Positions 18,112-31,873 of a DNA stretch of 64,000 nt are shown here, one piece after another. Numbering within the stretch: the first letter of the stretch is position 1; every line of letters begins with the position of its first letter. This DNA is from JBBDMC01 sp963826055 (GTDB lineage Bacteria; Pseudomonadota; Alphaproteobacteria; Rhizobiales; Kaistiaceae): NCBI GenBank assembly GCA_963826055.1, contig CAWGVO010000011.1, positions 1-64,000 on the forward strand, written 5' to 3'. A program made the position numbers and the translations under genes. The notes beneath the pieces were generated by a model. It did no database searches. It was not told the DNA's origin and worked only from the letters and a program-made list of their open reading frames with translations.

Positions 18112-18750
18112 TCAGGTGTCAGGCGCCCGTCCTCCCTCACGAAACAGAACGCGCTGTTCGATGATACGCAGGTCCTCAATCAGCCGGCCCGCGACGACGC
18201 CAAGAAGGAAGAACCCGAAGCGCGGATTCTGCAGTGCCAGTTCGCGGACGCGGTCACGGGTGATGCACTGCAGGCGGCACTTGTCCGCGCACAGCGCAGT
18301 CGCCGTCCGCGTCCCCTGCGGCGAGAACAGCCCGATCTCCCCCACCACCTCCCCCGGCAGGATATCGACGTCGAACTCGGACAGGCGGATACGCCCGTCG
18401 GTCAGCAGGTACATCGCGTCGGCCTCGTCGCCTTTGCGAAACAGGGTCTCGCCCTCGTCGTGAGACACCGAGTGCATGAACGGAAGCAGCCAACGGAGGC
18501 CGGGCGCATCGGCGTTGCCCGCCTGCCTTATCTCCCGCACCAGGCGCTGCATCTCCAGCAGGCGGTAAACGTTGAGCGGAAGCAGAATGGCATGGAGCGC
18601 CATGACCGGCACAAGGTCGTCGAGATAACCATAGAGGATGAAGGCGAGGTTGCTTGCGATGCCCAGCATGCGCAATGGGATCATGGTGCGCATGGTGAAG
18701 GTCGCCAGCACCAGGCCGGAGGCTACGTAGCCGAAGATCTCCGGATTCAT
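18112..18750 (-). CDS. Membrane protein with C-terminal cyclic nucleotide-binding domain
   Basis: 212 residues. Two or three hydrophobic segments come first (IFGYVASGLVLATFTMRTMI, LGIASNLAFILYGYLDDLVP, MALHAILLPLNVYRLLEM). A cNMP-binding fold follows: GETLFRKGDEADAMYLLTDG, VDILPGEVVGEIGLFSPQGT (the phosphate-binding cassette, normally GE...RTAT) and RTATALCADKCRLQCI. The cassette keeps the Glu and the Arg of RTATA, so nucleotide binding is plausible. There is no helix-turn-helix, so it is not a CRP regulator. Divergent from ppdK. Confidence 0.85.
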   Translation of the reverse strand: MNPEIFGYVASGLVLATFTMRTMIPLRMLGIASNLAFILYGYLDDLVPVMALHAILLPLNVYRLLEMQRLVREIRQAGNADAPGLRWLLPFMHSVSHDEGETLFRKGDEADAMYLLTDGRIRLSEFDVDILPGEVVGEIGLFSPQGTRTATALCADKCRLQCITRDRVRELALQNPRFGFFLLGVVAGRLIEDLRIIEQRVLFREGGRAPDT

Positions 18751-18889
18751 CTGACCGTTTCCCCGTCGCAGGAAGACATCGTGACCCTACGCCACAATCG
18801 GATCGACGAAATGACCGATTTGGTTTGCGCCGCAGCATCGGCTTGGCTACGAAAGCGGGACTGCAGACAGGGGAAGCGGACGGAATTCC

Positions 18890-21694
<2,805 letters not shown>

Positions 21695-21790
21695 TCCCGC
21701 ATCACTGAGGCGAATGGGGTCAATATTGCGGCGCGGGCCACCAGTCGGCCGGCTGCCGAGCGTACCAGTTTTGATGCGTGGAGTAGCGCG

Positions 21791-22917
21791 TTGGTCGTAC
21801 GGGGGAGACAGCGTCAGCGGGTCCGACGGGGACACGGCCACACCCGCTTTGCGTTCGCGCTCATCATCTTCGCGCTGTCGACGCAGGCGATCGGCTTCCA
21901 GGATGCCCTCGGCCGTTTCACCGACCAGGTCGCCAGGGGCGACCGCTGGCAGGTGCGCCTGATCGCCAGGCAGGGCGACGGTGCCGCCGGTCCGCAATTC
22001 GCCGCGCTTGTCGGGCCGGGCGTGCCGGAGGCGACCAACATCCGCGTCGACAGCGACGTCGATCCGGTCGTGACCGGGTCGCTCGACCAGAGCCACCATC
22101 GTCAACCGCGCCGACAAGGGCGACAGCCTCCTGCCGCAGGACGCGACCGACGATCGACGCCGGCGTCGTCGCGGCGCCTTCACTGTTCGCCGCGGTCGCC
22201 GAGGGCGGCGCGCTGCCGCAGGTCGCGTTCGTGCTGCCGCAGGCCACGCCGGACACGACGAAAGCGCCGGTCGCCGTCGCCAGGGTGTCGACCAACGCGA
22301 AACCGGCCGCTGCCGCGGACGCCGAACAGCGACAGCGACGCCGGTGCTGCTCTCGTATGCGCCGCAGAACGCCGACGCGGGCATCGAGAAGCCGTTCGAA
22401 GCGGTGATCGGCGACAAGACCAAGGGCGCGGGTCGTGCTCGATCCCAAGATCGACGCGAACCATGCCTGGCTGAACGATCCGATCCCGGCGAGCGCGAAG
22501 TCGGCGAGCGAGGTGAAGTGCCTTGCCACCGCCATCTATTTCGAGGCGCGCGGCGAGCCCGAGCGCGGACAGACCGCCGTCGCCCAGGTGGTGCTCAACC
22601 GGCTGAAGAATCCGACCTACCCCAACACGATCTGCGGCGTCGTCTACCAGAACAAGGACCAGCGCGATCGCTGCCAGTTCTCGTTCGCCTGCGACGGGAT
22701 TCCCGACCGCATCTACGACAAGCGGTCCTGGGCGCAGTCACAGGCGCTGGCGCGCAAGGTGCTCAACGACGAGAAGAACCTCTACATGAGCGACGTCGGC
22801 GCGGCGACCCACTACCACGCGAGCTACGTCAAGCCGCGCTGGGCGCGCAGCATGGAAAAGGTCGAGAAGATCGGCCGCCACATCTTCTACAAGACCTACG
22901 ACGGCGGCTGGGGCTAG
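21791..22917 (+). CDS. SleB-like cell wall hydrolase, multiple frameshifts
   Basis: Cleaves peptidoglycan. The C-terminal hydrolase domain lies in one frame (22435-22917): VKCLATAIYFEARGEPERGQ with the catalytic Glu, AVAQVVLNRLKNPTYPNTIC, QFSFACDGIPDRI and GAATHYHASYVKPRWARSM. The N-terminal part is spread over three frames (shifts near 22090, 22325 and 22430). It carries a membrane or signal segment (FAFALIIFALSTQAIGFQDA) and a low-complexity Ala/Val/Pro region around 22150-22330. The start is a TTG at 21791, poorly defined. Likely anchored to or exported across the inner membrane. Confidence 0.85.
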
Positions 22918-22920
22918 GGG

Positions 22921-23779
22921 TCAGCCGACCACGACGTCGAGCGCGAGGTCGAGCGCCGGCGCGGAGTGGGTGATCCAGCCGGACGAGATCAGATCCACGC
23001 CCGTTTCGGCGATTGCGGCGACGCTCGCCAGCGTCACATTCCCCGAAGCCTCGGTGATCGCGCGGCCGGCCACCAGCGCCACCGCTTCGCGCATGTCGGC
23101 GGGCGACATGTTGTCGAGCAGCACCGCGTCCGGCTCCAGCACCATCGCCTCGGTCAACTGATCGAGGCTTGCGACCTCGATCTCGACCTTGACCAGGTGG
23201 CCGGCGGCGGCCTTCGCCCGCTCGAGGGCCGGGATGACGCCGCCGGCGACGGCGATGTGGTTGTCCTTGATAAGGATGGCGTCGTCGAGGCCGAAGCGAT
23301 GGTTGAAGCCGCCGCCGCAGCGGACCGCGTACTTCTCGAACACGCGGAGGCCCGGGCGTGGTCTTGCGGGTGTCGACGATGCGGGCGCTGGTGTGCCTGA
23401 CGCGCTCGACCAGGGCGGCGGTCGCGGTCGCGATGCCCGACAGATGGCACAGGAAATTCAGCGCGACGCGCTCGGCAGCAAGGACCGCGCGGGCCGGCCC
23501 CTCGACGCGGGCGGCGACGGCGCCGGCGGCAAGCGCGCTGCCGTCGCCCAGCTCGGCGCGGAAGACAATGCGCGCGTCGGTCTCGCGGAAGGCGCATTCG
23601 GCGACGGCAAGGCCGGCAAGGACGCCGGGCTGGCGCGCGACGATGACGGCGCGGGCAACCGCGTCGGCGGGAACGGTGGCGGCCGAGGTGATGTCGCCGG
23701 CGCGGCCGAGGTCCTCGGCGAGGGCGGCGCGAACCGCGTCGACGACGAGGTGCTGCGGGAGCGGCGGCAGGTCGCTCAT
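22921..23779 (-). CDS. nadC: Quinolinate phosphoribosyltransferase, one frameshift
   Basis: Converts quinolinate and PRPP to nicotinate mononucleotide, the third step of de novo NAD synthesis. Landmarks: AALAEDLGRAGDITSAATVP at the start, ALNFLCHLSGIATATAALVE, VDTRKTTPG, then after a shift near 23352 EKYAVRCGGGFNHRFGLDDA, ILIKDNHIAVAGG, VKVEIEVASLDQLTEAM and EPDAVLLDNMSP. The residues of the TRKT and KDNH loops that bind phosphoribosyl groups are present. About 285 residues, normal. The start codon overlaps the nadB stop by four bases. Confidence 0.93.
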
Positions 23780-25365
23780 GCCGGGGACCGGGCTTCCACG
23801 CGCGCGCCGACGCGGTCGGCCTCGGCGAGGGTCATGAAGGTGCGGTGGCGCCAGGCGGGATCGGCGGCGGGGAAATCGACGCGGTAGTGGCCGCCGCGGC
23901 TCTCGGTGCGCGCGAGCGCGGCCGCCGCGATCATGCGTGCCGCGGTGAGGCTGTTGAGGAAACGCGGCGCGCGGCACGTCGCCGCGAGATCGGCGATGAC
24001 GGCCAGCGCTTCGGTCAGCCCCTCGCGGTCGCGCACCACGCCCGACCCGCTCGCTCATGGTGCGGCGAAGGCGGGCGAGGTCGTCGGCTGCCGGCTCGGC
24101 CGGCTGCTCGCCATCGGCGTGCACCGTCACCGGCGCCAACTGCGGCACCGGGAGGCGATCCCCGATGTCGGCGGCGACGCGGGCGGCGAACACAACCGCC
24201 TCGAGCAGCGAGTTCGACGCGAGCCGGTTGGCGCCGTGGGCGCCGGTGGAGGTGACCTCGCCGCACGCCCACAGCCCGTCGAGGGTGGAGCGGCCGTTGG
24301 CGTCGGTCAGGACGCCGCCCATGTGGTAGTGCTCGGCCGGCGCGATCGGGATCGGCTCGCGCACCGGGTCGATGCCGGCCGTCGCGGCACGCCGCATAGA
24401 CGGTCGGGAAGTGCTCGGGGAAGGCGGCGCCGATGGCGGCCCGGCAATCGAGGAAGGCGCCGTGGCCGGCGGCGATCTCGGCATGGATGGCGCGGGCGAC
24501 GATGTCGCGCGGGGCAAGCTCGGCGTCGGGGTGGACGCCGACCATGAAGCGTTCGCCGGCGGCGTTGACGAGCCACGCGCCCTCGCCGCGCAGCGCCTCG
24601 GTGGCGAGCGGCGCCGGGTCGCGGCCGACGGCGACCGCGGTCGGATGGAACTGCACGAACTCGGCGTCGGCGATCACCGCGCCGGCGCGCGCCGCCATGC
24701 CGAGCCCGCCGCCTTCGGCCTCGGCCGGGTTGGTGGTGACCGCGTAGAGGTGGCCGATGCCGCCGGAGGCGAGCACGACGGCGCGGGCGGCGAACCGTGA
24801 CGGCCGGTCCGCCGGTCCGCGGGCGCGCGATCAGTCCGTTCACCCGGCCGCGTTTCACGTTCGATCGTCTCGGCTACGTAGCCCTCGATCAGGCGGATCG
24901 ACGGCGTCTGCCGTACGGCCGCGACCAGGGCCGCCATGATGGCGGCGCCGGCGCGGTCGCCGCTGACGTGGACGACGCGGCGCTCGGAATGGGCGGCCTC
25001 GCGCGACACGGCGAGGTGGCCGGCGAGGTCGCGGTCGAAGGGGACGCCGTAGTCGAGGAGGTCGTGGACGCGGGCGGGGGCGTCGGCTGACCACCAGCCG
25101 CGCGATCTTCTCGTCGACGATGCCGTCGCCGGCGCGGATGGTGTCGGCGAGGTGCTTCTCGATCGAATCGCCGGGCGCGACGGCGGCGGCGATGCCGCCC
25201 TGCGCCCAGGCCGAGGAAGCGCCCTCCCCGATCGGCGCGGCGGTGAGCACGGTGACCGGGCGCGGGGCGAGGCGCAGCGCGCAGAAGAGGCCGGCGAGGC
25301 CGCCGCCGACGATGATGACGTCGTCGGCGACGAGAGTGGGCGATATCGGGGGTGCGATCGAGCAT
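23776..25365 (-). CDS. nadB: L-aspartate oxidase, several frameshifts
   Basis: Oxidises L-aspartate to iminoaspartate with FAD, the first step of NAD synthesis. Fragments in order: DVIIVGGGLAGLFCALRLAP (dinucleotide fold), SSAWAQGGIAAAVAPGDSIE, RRVVHVSGDRAGAAIMAALV, VLASGGIGHLYAVTTNPAEA, FVQFHPTAVAVGRDPAPLAT, IAPAEHYHMGGVLTDANGRS, GEVTSTGAHGANRLASNSLL and a helical C-terminus (TEALAVIADLAATCRAPRF). Breaks fall near 25350, 25090, 24830, 24385 and 24045. About 525 codons, the expected size. It follows nadA by about 30 bases and overlaps nadC, so nadA-nadB-nadC form one operon. Confidence 0.93.
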
Positions 25366-25395
25366 CGGACTCAAGCCCACGTGTACTTGATCAAT

Positions 25396-26471
25396 TCAGC
25401 TTTTCAGGTTGATCATGCGCTCGACGGCGCGGCGGGCGCGGGCGGCCACCAGCGGGTCGATGGTCACCTCTTCCTTAAGCTCCACAAGGCTTTCCAGGAT
25501 GTTGGCGAGCGTGATGCGCCGCATGTGCGGGCAGAAATTGCACGGGCGGATGAACTCGAACGTCCGGCGCCTCGACCGCGACATTGGACGCCATCGAGCA
25601 CTCGGTGACGAGCAGAACCCTCGCCGGCCGGTGGTCGAGCACCCAGTTGGTCATCTTCGACGTGGAGCCGGTGTAGTCCGCCTCGGCGAGCACGTCGGGC
25701 GGGCACTCGGGGTGCGCCAGGATCTGCACGCCGGGATTGGCGGCGCGGTATTCGCGGAGCTCCGCGCCGGTGAAGCGCTCGTGCACCTCGCAGGCGCCGT
25801 GCCAGGCGATGATCTTGACCTTCGTCTGCGAGGCGACCCACTTGGCGAGGTACTGGTCGGGCAGGAAGATGACGCGGTCGCTGCCGAGGCTCTCCACCAC
25901 CTCGACGGCGTTCGACGAGGTGCAGCAGATGTCGCTCTCCGCCTTCACGTCGGCGGAGGTGTTGACGTAGGTGACGACGGGAACGCCGGGATAGCGCTCG
26001 CGCAGCAGGCGCACGTCGGCGCCGGTGATCGAGGCGGCGAGCGAGCACCCTGCCCGCGTGTCCGGGATCAGCACCATCTTGTCCGGGTTCAGGAGCTTCG
26101 ACGTCTCGGCCATGAAGTGGACGCCGGCCTGGACGATGACGTCGGCATCGCTCTTCGAGGCGGCGACCGCCAGCTGCAGCGAGTCGCCGGTGATGTCGGC
26201 GACGCAGTTGTAGATGTCCGGCGTCTGGTAGTTGTGGGCGAGGATGACGGCGTTGCGCGCCTTCTTGAGCCGGTTGATCGCATGAATGGTCGGCGCCATC
26301 GTCGGCCACTCGATCGCCGGGATGACGTGCTTCACGCGCTCGTAGAGGTGGGCCGTCTCGGCCGCGACCGCGTCGGTGTACTCCAGCGACGGCGGCGGCA
26401 GCGGCCGCGAATTCCTCGCCGGCGGGCCGGCGCGATGCACACGGGTGAGCGGTTTCGAGAATGGTGGTCAT
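25396..26471 (-). CDS. nadA: Quinolinate synthase, two frameshifts
   Basis: A 4Fe-4S enzyme that condenses iminoaspartate with dihydroxyacetone phosphate. Landmarks: AVILAHNYQTPDIYNCVADI, GDSLQLAVAASKSDADVIVQ, VHFMAETSKLLNPDKMVLIP, DTRAGCSLAASITGADVRLL, TYVNTSADVKAESDICCTSS, HPECPPDVLAEADYTGSTSK and NFCPHMRRITLANILESL. The cluster cysteines sit in AGCS, HPEC and NFCPHM. Frames join near 26400 and 25580. The ATG at 26471 follows a strong GGGAGGTG ribosome site and lies just downstream of a perfect palindrome. First gene of the nadABC operon. Confidence 0.94.
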
Positions 26472-26484
26472 TTGGCACCTCCCG

Positions 26485-26509
26485 ATATATGCTCATTTTG
26501 AGCATATAT
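26485..26509. promoter_or_regulatory. Perfect palindrome before nadA, candidate NAD-regulator operator
   Basis: Arms ATATATGCTCA and TGAGCATATAT (11 bases each) around a TTT centre. The near edge is 14 bases from the nadA ATG, directly abutting the Shine-Dalgarno. A bound repressor would block transcription or initiation of nadABC. The predicted NAD regulator at 16561-17548 is the natural candidate ligand-responsive protein. Binding is inferred, not shown. Confidence 0.7.
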
Positions 26510-26698
26510 GTCGCCTAAAAAGACCCGGCTTCCGGGCCGGTTCGACCCTGATATAAGCACTCCGCGAGCAAAATTCCAAGTACGGCACGCATGCGAGCGG
26601 TGCAGAACTCCAATGCGCCGCGTTCATTGCCGCCGGCGACGGCCGTGCGCTAAGTTGCCGCGACGGCCGCCCGCGCGCGGCTGCCGGGGAGAACGCTC

Positions 26699-27938
26699 GT
26701 GACAACAACAATCGCCCGCGCCGGCGCGGCATCGGCTGCCCGCTCCGTTCCGCTGATCATCGTCGCCGGCTGCCTGATCGCGGCGATCAACTTCGGGCCG
26801 CGCTCGACGATGGGGTTCTTCCTGACCCCGATGTCGAACGCCTACGGCTGGGGGCGTGAGGTGTTCGCGCTGGCGATCGCCATCCAGAACCTGGTGTGGG
26901 GCATCGGCCAGCCGTTCGCCGGCATGCTCGCCGACAAGTTCGGGACGGCGCGGGTGCTGGTCGTCGGCGCGGCGCTCTACGCGCTCGGCCTGGCGCTGAT
27001 GGCGCACGCCAGCGACCCGCTGACGCTGCAGCTCACCGCCGGCGTGATCGCCGGCCTCGGGATCGCCGGCTCGTCCTTCCTGCTGGTGCTGGCGGCGTTC
27101 ACGCGGCTTCTGCCGGAGAACATGCGCGCCGTCGGGCTCGGCCTCGGCACGGCGGCGGGCTCGGTCGGCCAGTTCATTTTCGCGCCGCTCGGCCAGGGAT
27201 TCATCCAGGCCTACGGCTGGCAGACGGCGCTCCTCATCATGGCGGCGATTCTGGCCGTGGTGCCGGTGCTGGCGTTTGCGATCCGCGGCAAGCCGGCGGC
27301 GGCGCCGGCGCGGCCCGGCGAAAGCGACCAATCGCTCGTCGGCGCGCTGGCCGAAGCGTTCCGCCATCGCTCGTATCAGCTGCTGGTGGCGGGCTTTTTC
27401 GTCTGCGGCTTCCAGATCGCCTTCGTCACCGTCCACCTGCCGCCCTACCTCTCCGACATCGGCATCCCGGCGGTCTACGGCGGCTACGCCATCGCGCTGA
27501 TCGGCCTCTTCAACATCTTCGGCTCGATCACCTCGGGCTGGCTGACGGGACGGTATTCGAAGCGGGTCATCCTGTCGGGGCTCTACCTCCTGCGCGCCGC
27601 CACGATCACGGCTTTCATGCTGGCGCCGCCGAGCGTCCCCTCGGTGCTGCTGTTCTCGGCGGTGATGGGCTTCCTGTGGCTGTCGACGGTGCCGCCGACG
27701 CAGCAGCTGGTCGTGGTGATGTTCGGCATCGCGCTACATGGCGACGCTGTTCGGCTTCGTCTTCTTCTCCCACCAGGTGGGATCGTTCTTCGGCGTGTGG
27801 CTCGGCGGCCTGCTCTACGATACCTACGGCTCATACGACATCGTATGGTGGCTGGCGGTGGCGCTCAGCCTGTTCGCCGCGGTCGTCCACATGCCGATCG
27901 TCGAGCGCCAGGTCGAGCGGCCGGCGCTGGCCGCCTGA
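26699..27938 (+). CDS. MFS transporter, one frameshift
   Basis: About 412 residues from a GTG at 26699. Twelve hydrophobic segments are visible, with the MFS loop 2-3 signature in GMLADKFGTARVLVVGAALY and its counterpart near TGRYSKRVILSGLYLLR. Other helices include VPLIIVAGCLIAAINFGP, AGLGIAGSSFLLVLAAF and IALIGLFNIFGSITSGWL. A shift near 27733 joins VVMFGIA to MATLFGFVFFSHQVGSFFGV. The pattern resembles monocarboxylate/oxalate-type carriers (COG2223-like), but the substrate is unknown. It lies 24 bases before the AcuI-like gene in the same orientation. Confidence 0.85.
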
Positions 27939-27961
27939 AACAGCAACAGACGGAAGGACGC

Positions 27962-28958
27962 ATGGACCCGTTCAGGGCGCTGGTGATCCGGCGCGACGAG
28001 GAAACCAAGCAGCAGTCGGTCGCGGTCGAGACGCTGACGGCGGACGCGCTGATGGAGGGCGACGTCGACGTCGCGGTGGAATACTCGACGGTCAACTACA
28101 AGGACGGCCTCGCCATCACCGGCAGCGCGCCGGTGGTGCGGCGGTTCCCGATGATCCCCGGCATCGATTTCGCCGGCACCGTCACCGCCTCGACGAACCC
28201 GGACGTTCAAGCCCGGCGACAAGGTGGTGCTCAACGGCTGGGGGCTGGGCGAGACCCACCTGGGCGCCTACAGCCAGATGGCGCGGGTCAAGGGCGACTG
28301 GCTGATCCCGCTGCCGGAGGGCTTCACGGGCGAAGAGGCGATGGCGATCGGCACCGCCGGCTACACGGCGATGCTCGCGCTGATGGCGCTCGAACGCCAC
28401 GGGGTGACGCCGGCAGCGCGGGCCGGTGGTGGTGACCGGCGCCACGCGGCGGCGTCGGCTCGGTGGCGGTCGCGCTGCTCGCCGGGCTCGGCTACACGGT
28501 CGAGGCGGTCACCGGGCGGGCGAGCGAGGCGGACTACCTGAAGGAACTGGGTGCGACGACGATCGTCGATCGCGGCGAACTCACCGGCAAGCCGCGCGTG
28601 CTCGCCAAGGAGCGATGGGCGGCGGGGGTCGACGCGGTCGGCGGCGCCGTGCTCGCCAACGTGCTGTCGATGACGACAAGCGAAGGCGCCATCGCCGCCT
28701 GCGGCAACGCCGCCGGGCTGGAACTCAACACGACGGTGGCGCCGTTCATCCTGCGCGGCGTTTCGCTTCTCGGCATCAACTCGGTCTACCAGCCGAAGGC
28801 GCGGCGGATCGAGGCGTGGAACCGGCTCGCCGGCGACCTCGACCGCGGCAAGCTCGCGAAGATGACGACGGACCATCGGCTTCGACGACATCGTCGCGGC
28901 CGCGCACGACATCGTCGCCGGCAAGGTGCGCGGCCGGCTGGTGGTGAGGATCGGCTAG
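27962..28958 (+). CDS. acuI: AcuI-like acrylyl-CoA reductase (MDR family), three frameshifts
   Basis: A zinc-independent medium-chain quinone-oxidoreductase-like enzyme. Blocks: VEYSTVNYKDGLAITGSAP, PMIPGIDFAGTV, DKVVLNGWGLGETHLGAYS, LPEGFTGEEAMAIGTAGYTA, the cofactor loop VVVTGATGGVGSVAVALLAG (seen after joining frames), LKELGATTIVDRGEL and LGINSVYQPKARRIEAWNRL. YKDGLA and WGLGETHLG are typical of the YhdH/AcuI group, which reduces acrylyl-CoA with NADPH. Breaks fall near 28205, 28440 and 28875. About 330 residues, normal. Confidence 0.88.
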
Positions 28959-29211
28959 TCCGAAGCTATACGCCTTGACGAGCGCTCCCGGAGGAAATGC
29001 GACAGCTCTCCCGCTTGAGGGATGAGATCGGATCGAGCCGCGATAACTGCGCGTCGATCACGCGCAAGGCTGAATGTTCGTTCAATGCTCTGTGACTCAA
29101 GCGTCGCCTGAAGCTCGACGGTGGCTCGCCAAGAGGCGAGGCCCCTTCCGCGAGGGGAGAAGTGTTGCTCGGGGAAGCGCACACTCTTCGCGGCGGCGCA
29201 GATCTGTCGCC

Positions 29212-29364
29212 CTACCCGTGGAAGAGCTGGGGCCAGAGGCCGGCGGCGCCGACGATGATCAGGTAGATCGCGACGATGTAGTTGAGGAGCCGCGGCACGA
29301 TCAGGATCAGGATGCCGGCGATCAGGGCGACCAGCGGCTGCAAGAGGACGATGTTCATGGCCAT
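29212..29364 (-). CDS. DUF3096 small membrane protein
   Basis: 50 residues, read as MAMNIVLLQPLVALIAGILI then two further hydrophobic stretches (LIVPRLLNYIVAIYLIIVG) and a WPQLFHG end. Two membrane helices fill nearly the whole protein, as in the DUF3096 family common in alphaproteobacteria. The ATG at 29364 follows an AAGGAGGT ribosome site, and a second ATG lies two codons on. Function unknown. It is the last gene of the minus-strand glyQS cluster, 38 bases after the glyS stop. Confidence 0.85.
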   Translation of the reverse strand: MAMNIVLLQPLVALIAGILILIVPRLLNYIVAIYLIIVGAAGLWPQLFHG

Positions 29365-29402
29365 GGGATGGACCTCCTTGGTGGACGGAAATCCGCTTGG
29401 GC

Positions 29403-31863
29403 TCAGCCGGCGATTTTGGAGAAGTCGGCGACGGCGAGAGTCGTCCGGCGGATCGTGTTCAACAGACGCAAACGGTTGGCGCGCACGTCCGGTTCCGGCG
29501 CGTTGACCAGCACCTTGTCGAAGAAGGCATCGACGGGAGCGCGCAGGCTCGCCAGCGCGCGCATGGCGTCGGCGAAGTCCTCGACCTCGACGGCGGCCCT
29601 CACCTCGCCTTCGGCGGCGCCGATCGCCTCGAACAGCGTGCGCTCCTCCGGTTCGGTCAGCAGCGCCGGATCGACGTCGCCGTCGTAGGTCTCGCCCGAC
29701 TTCTTCTCCTCCTCGCGGAGGATGTTGGCGGCGCGCTTGTAGCCGGCGAGCAGGTTGGCGCCGTCGTCGGTGTCGAGGAACGCGCCCAGCGCCTCGACGC
29801 GGCGGACGATGAGGACGAGGTCGTCCTGAACGCCCTGCGGGCGATGCGCCGGCTCACCTCCCCCTGGAGGGAGGTCGGATCGCCGCGGCGCGGCCCGGCG
29901 GGAGGGGGTGCGAAGTCGCTTCCTCACCCCGCTCACCTCACCGCCGCGCTCGTCAGGCGCGGCCCTCCCCCACGAGGGAGAGGGTGCTGACGCTGCCTGC
30001 CCAGCGCCAGCACCGCGTCGACGAGATCGTGCCGCGCGCCCTGCTCGCGCAGCTGGACCTTCAGGCGGTCGTGGAAGAAGGCGAGGAGGTCGGCGAGCCG
30101 CTGTCGATCTTCGGCCACGAATGCTCGGCTCGGATCATTCGTCAACGGTCGCTGAACGTCTTGCCAGCTGCCCGCAGTTCGCACGTCGAGCTCGGACGAT
30201 GCTCTCGCAATTCAATCTTCGCGACTACGGCGCACTCGCCCACTTGAGCGTGACCAGATCGGCGAACGGCGCTCCGACAACTGGCATTCAGCCGCAGTCG
30301 CATTCTCCAACACGATGCGGATGACGCCCAGCGCCGCGCGGCGGAGGGCGTAGGGGTCCTTCGAGCCGGTCGGCTTCTCGTCGATGGCCCAGAAGCCGAC
30401 CAGCATGTCGAGCTTGTCGGCAAGCGCGACGGCGATGGCGACCGGATCGGTCGGTACCCGGTCGGAGGGGCCGAGGGGCTTGTAGTGGTCCTCGATCGCC
30501 GCGGCGACGGAGGCGTCCTCGCCCTGCGCCAGCGCGTAGTACCTGCCCATCAGTCCCTGAAGCTCGGGGAACTCGCCGACCATCTCGGTGACGAGGTCGG
30601 CCTTGGCGAGGGATGCCGCCCTCCCCGCCTTTGTCCGGATCGGCGCCGACCAGCGGCGCGATCTCCTTCGCCAGCCGAACGATCCGCTCGACGCGCTCGC
30701 CCTTGCGTGCCCAGCTTCTCGTGGAAGATGACGTTGGTGGCGGCGAGCTTCGCCATGCGCTGGTCGAGCGGCTTCGCCAGATCGAGATCGAGGCGCTTCG
30801 CCGCCTCCTCCATCGCCGGCGTCACATCGGGCAGCGGCTTGCGGTCGGTGTCGTAGAAATAGTGGGCGTCGGAAAGGCGCGCGGCGATGACGCGCTCGTT
30901 GCCGGCGACGATCGCCTTGCCGCCGTCGCTCGCCTCGATGTTGGCGACCAGCATGAAGCGGTTGGCGAGGTTGCCCGTCCTCGCATCGCGCAGCACGAAG
31001 CATTTCTGGTTGGCGCGGATGGTGGTGCGGATCACCTCCGGCGGAATGTCGAGGAAGGCCGCGTCGAACGAGCCGGTGAGCACCACCGGCCATTCGACCA
31101 GCCCGGCGACCTCGTCGAGAAGCCCCTCGTCCTCCACCAGCTCCAGCCCGAGGGCGAGCGCGCGATTGTGCGCGTCGGCGCGGATGATCTCCTTGCGGCG
31201 GGCGGCGTCGAGGACGACCTTGGCCTTGTCCAGCTTCGTCACGTAGTCGTCGAAGCGGCGGACGGTGATCGGTCCCGGCGCCATGAAGCGGTGGCCATGG
31301 GTGACGTTGCCCGAGCGGACGCCGCCGACCTCGAAGTCGACCACCTCGGTCTCGCCGGTCTCCGGGCCGAACAGGCAGACGATGGCGTGGAGCGGGCGCA
31401 CCCAGGTGAGGCTGTCGGACCGCTCCGACGCCTCGCCCCAGCGCATCGCCTTCGGCCACGGAAACCCGCGCACGACCTTCGGCACGATCTCGGCGATGAC
31501 ATCGGTCGCCGGGCGGCCGGGCGTCTCGATGACGGCGACGTAGATGTCGCCCTTCTTGTCCGCCTGCACCGTCGCCTGGTCGATGGAGGTCAGGCCGGCG
31601 CCGCGCAGGAACCCGGCGATCGCCTTCTCCGGCGCGCCGACGCGGGGCCCCTTGCGCTCCTCGCGGCGGTCGGGCGAGCGGGCGGGCAGGCCGTGGACCG
31701 TGAGCGCCAGCCGGCGCGGGGTGGCGAACGCCTTCGCCCCCTCGTAGACGAGCCCCGCCTCGACCAGCGCGTCGGTGACGAGCTTGCGCAGGTCCTCGGC
31801 CGCGCGCGCCTGCATGCGCGCGGGGATTTCCTCCGAAAACAGCTCCAGCAGAAGGTCGGGCAT
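29403..31863 (-). CDS. glyS: Glycyl-tRNA synthetase beta subunit, frameshifted and carrying a ~350-base abnormal stretch
   Basis: Partner of GlyQ in the alpha2beta2 synthetase. Landmarks: DLLLELFSEEIPARMQARAA at the N-terminus, SLTWVRPLHAIVCLFG, SGNVTHGHRFMAPGPI, VEDEGLLDEVAGLVEWPVVL, CFVLRDARTGNLANRFMLVA, ALADKLDMLVGFWAIDEKPT, GSKDPYALRRAALGVIRI, DRLKVQLREQGARHDLVDAV, DDGANLLAGYKRAANIL and the C-terminal VNAPEPDVRANRLRLLNTIR. Breaks occur near 30715 and 30610. Between ALGVIRIVLEN (~30300) and LVLIVRRVEAL (~29830) lies DNA that is mostly not GlyS-like and includes palindromic repeats and in-frame stops. The span of about 820 codons exceeds the usual ~700. The gene is essential, so this is either a large error or a real insertion. 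Confidence 0.88.
29856..29985. repeat. Two REP-like palindromic units inside glyS
   Basis: Two hairpin-forming units in tandem: ACCTCCC/GGGAGGT (29856-29862 with 29869-29875), and CCCTC/GAGGG (29963-29967 with 29974-29978) within CCCTCCCCCACGAGGGAG. GC-rich sequences of the style 'CTCACCCCGCTCACC' join them. The type resembles intergenic palindromic repeats common in rhizobial genomes. They interrupt the glyS reading frame with stops. Confidence 0.7.
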
Positions 31864-31873
31864 CCGGGTGGCC

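Noticed and set aside
22829..24517. Long minus-strand frame joining nadB and nadC fragments as one protein
   Set aside because: It is a chance joining of two frames; the two genes have their own overlapping stop and start at 23776-23779.
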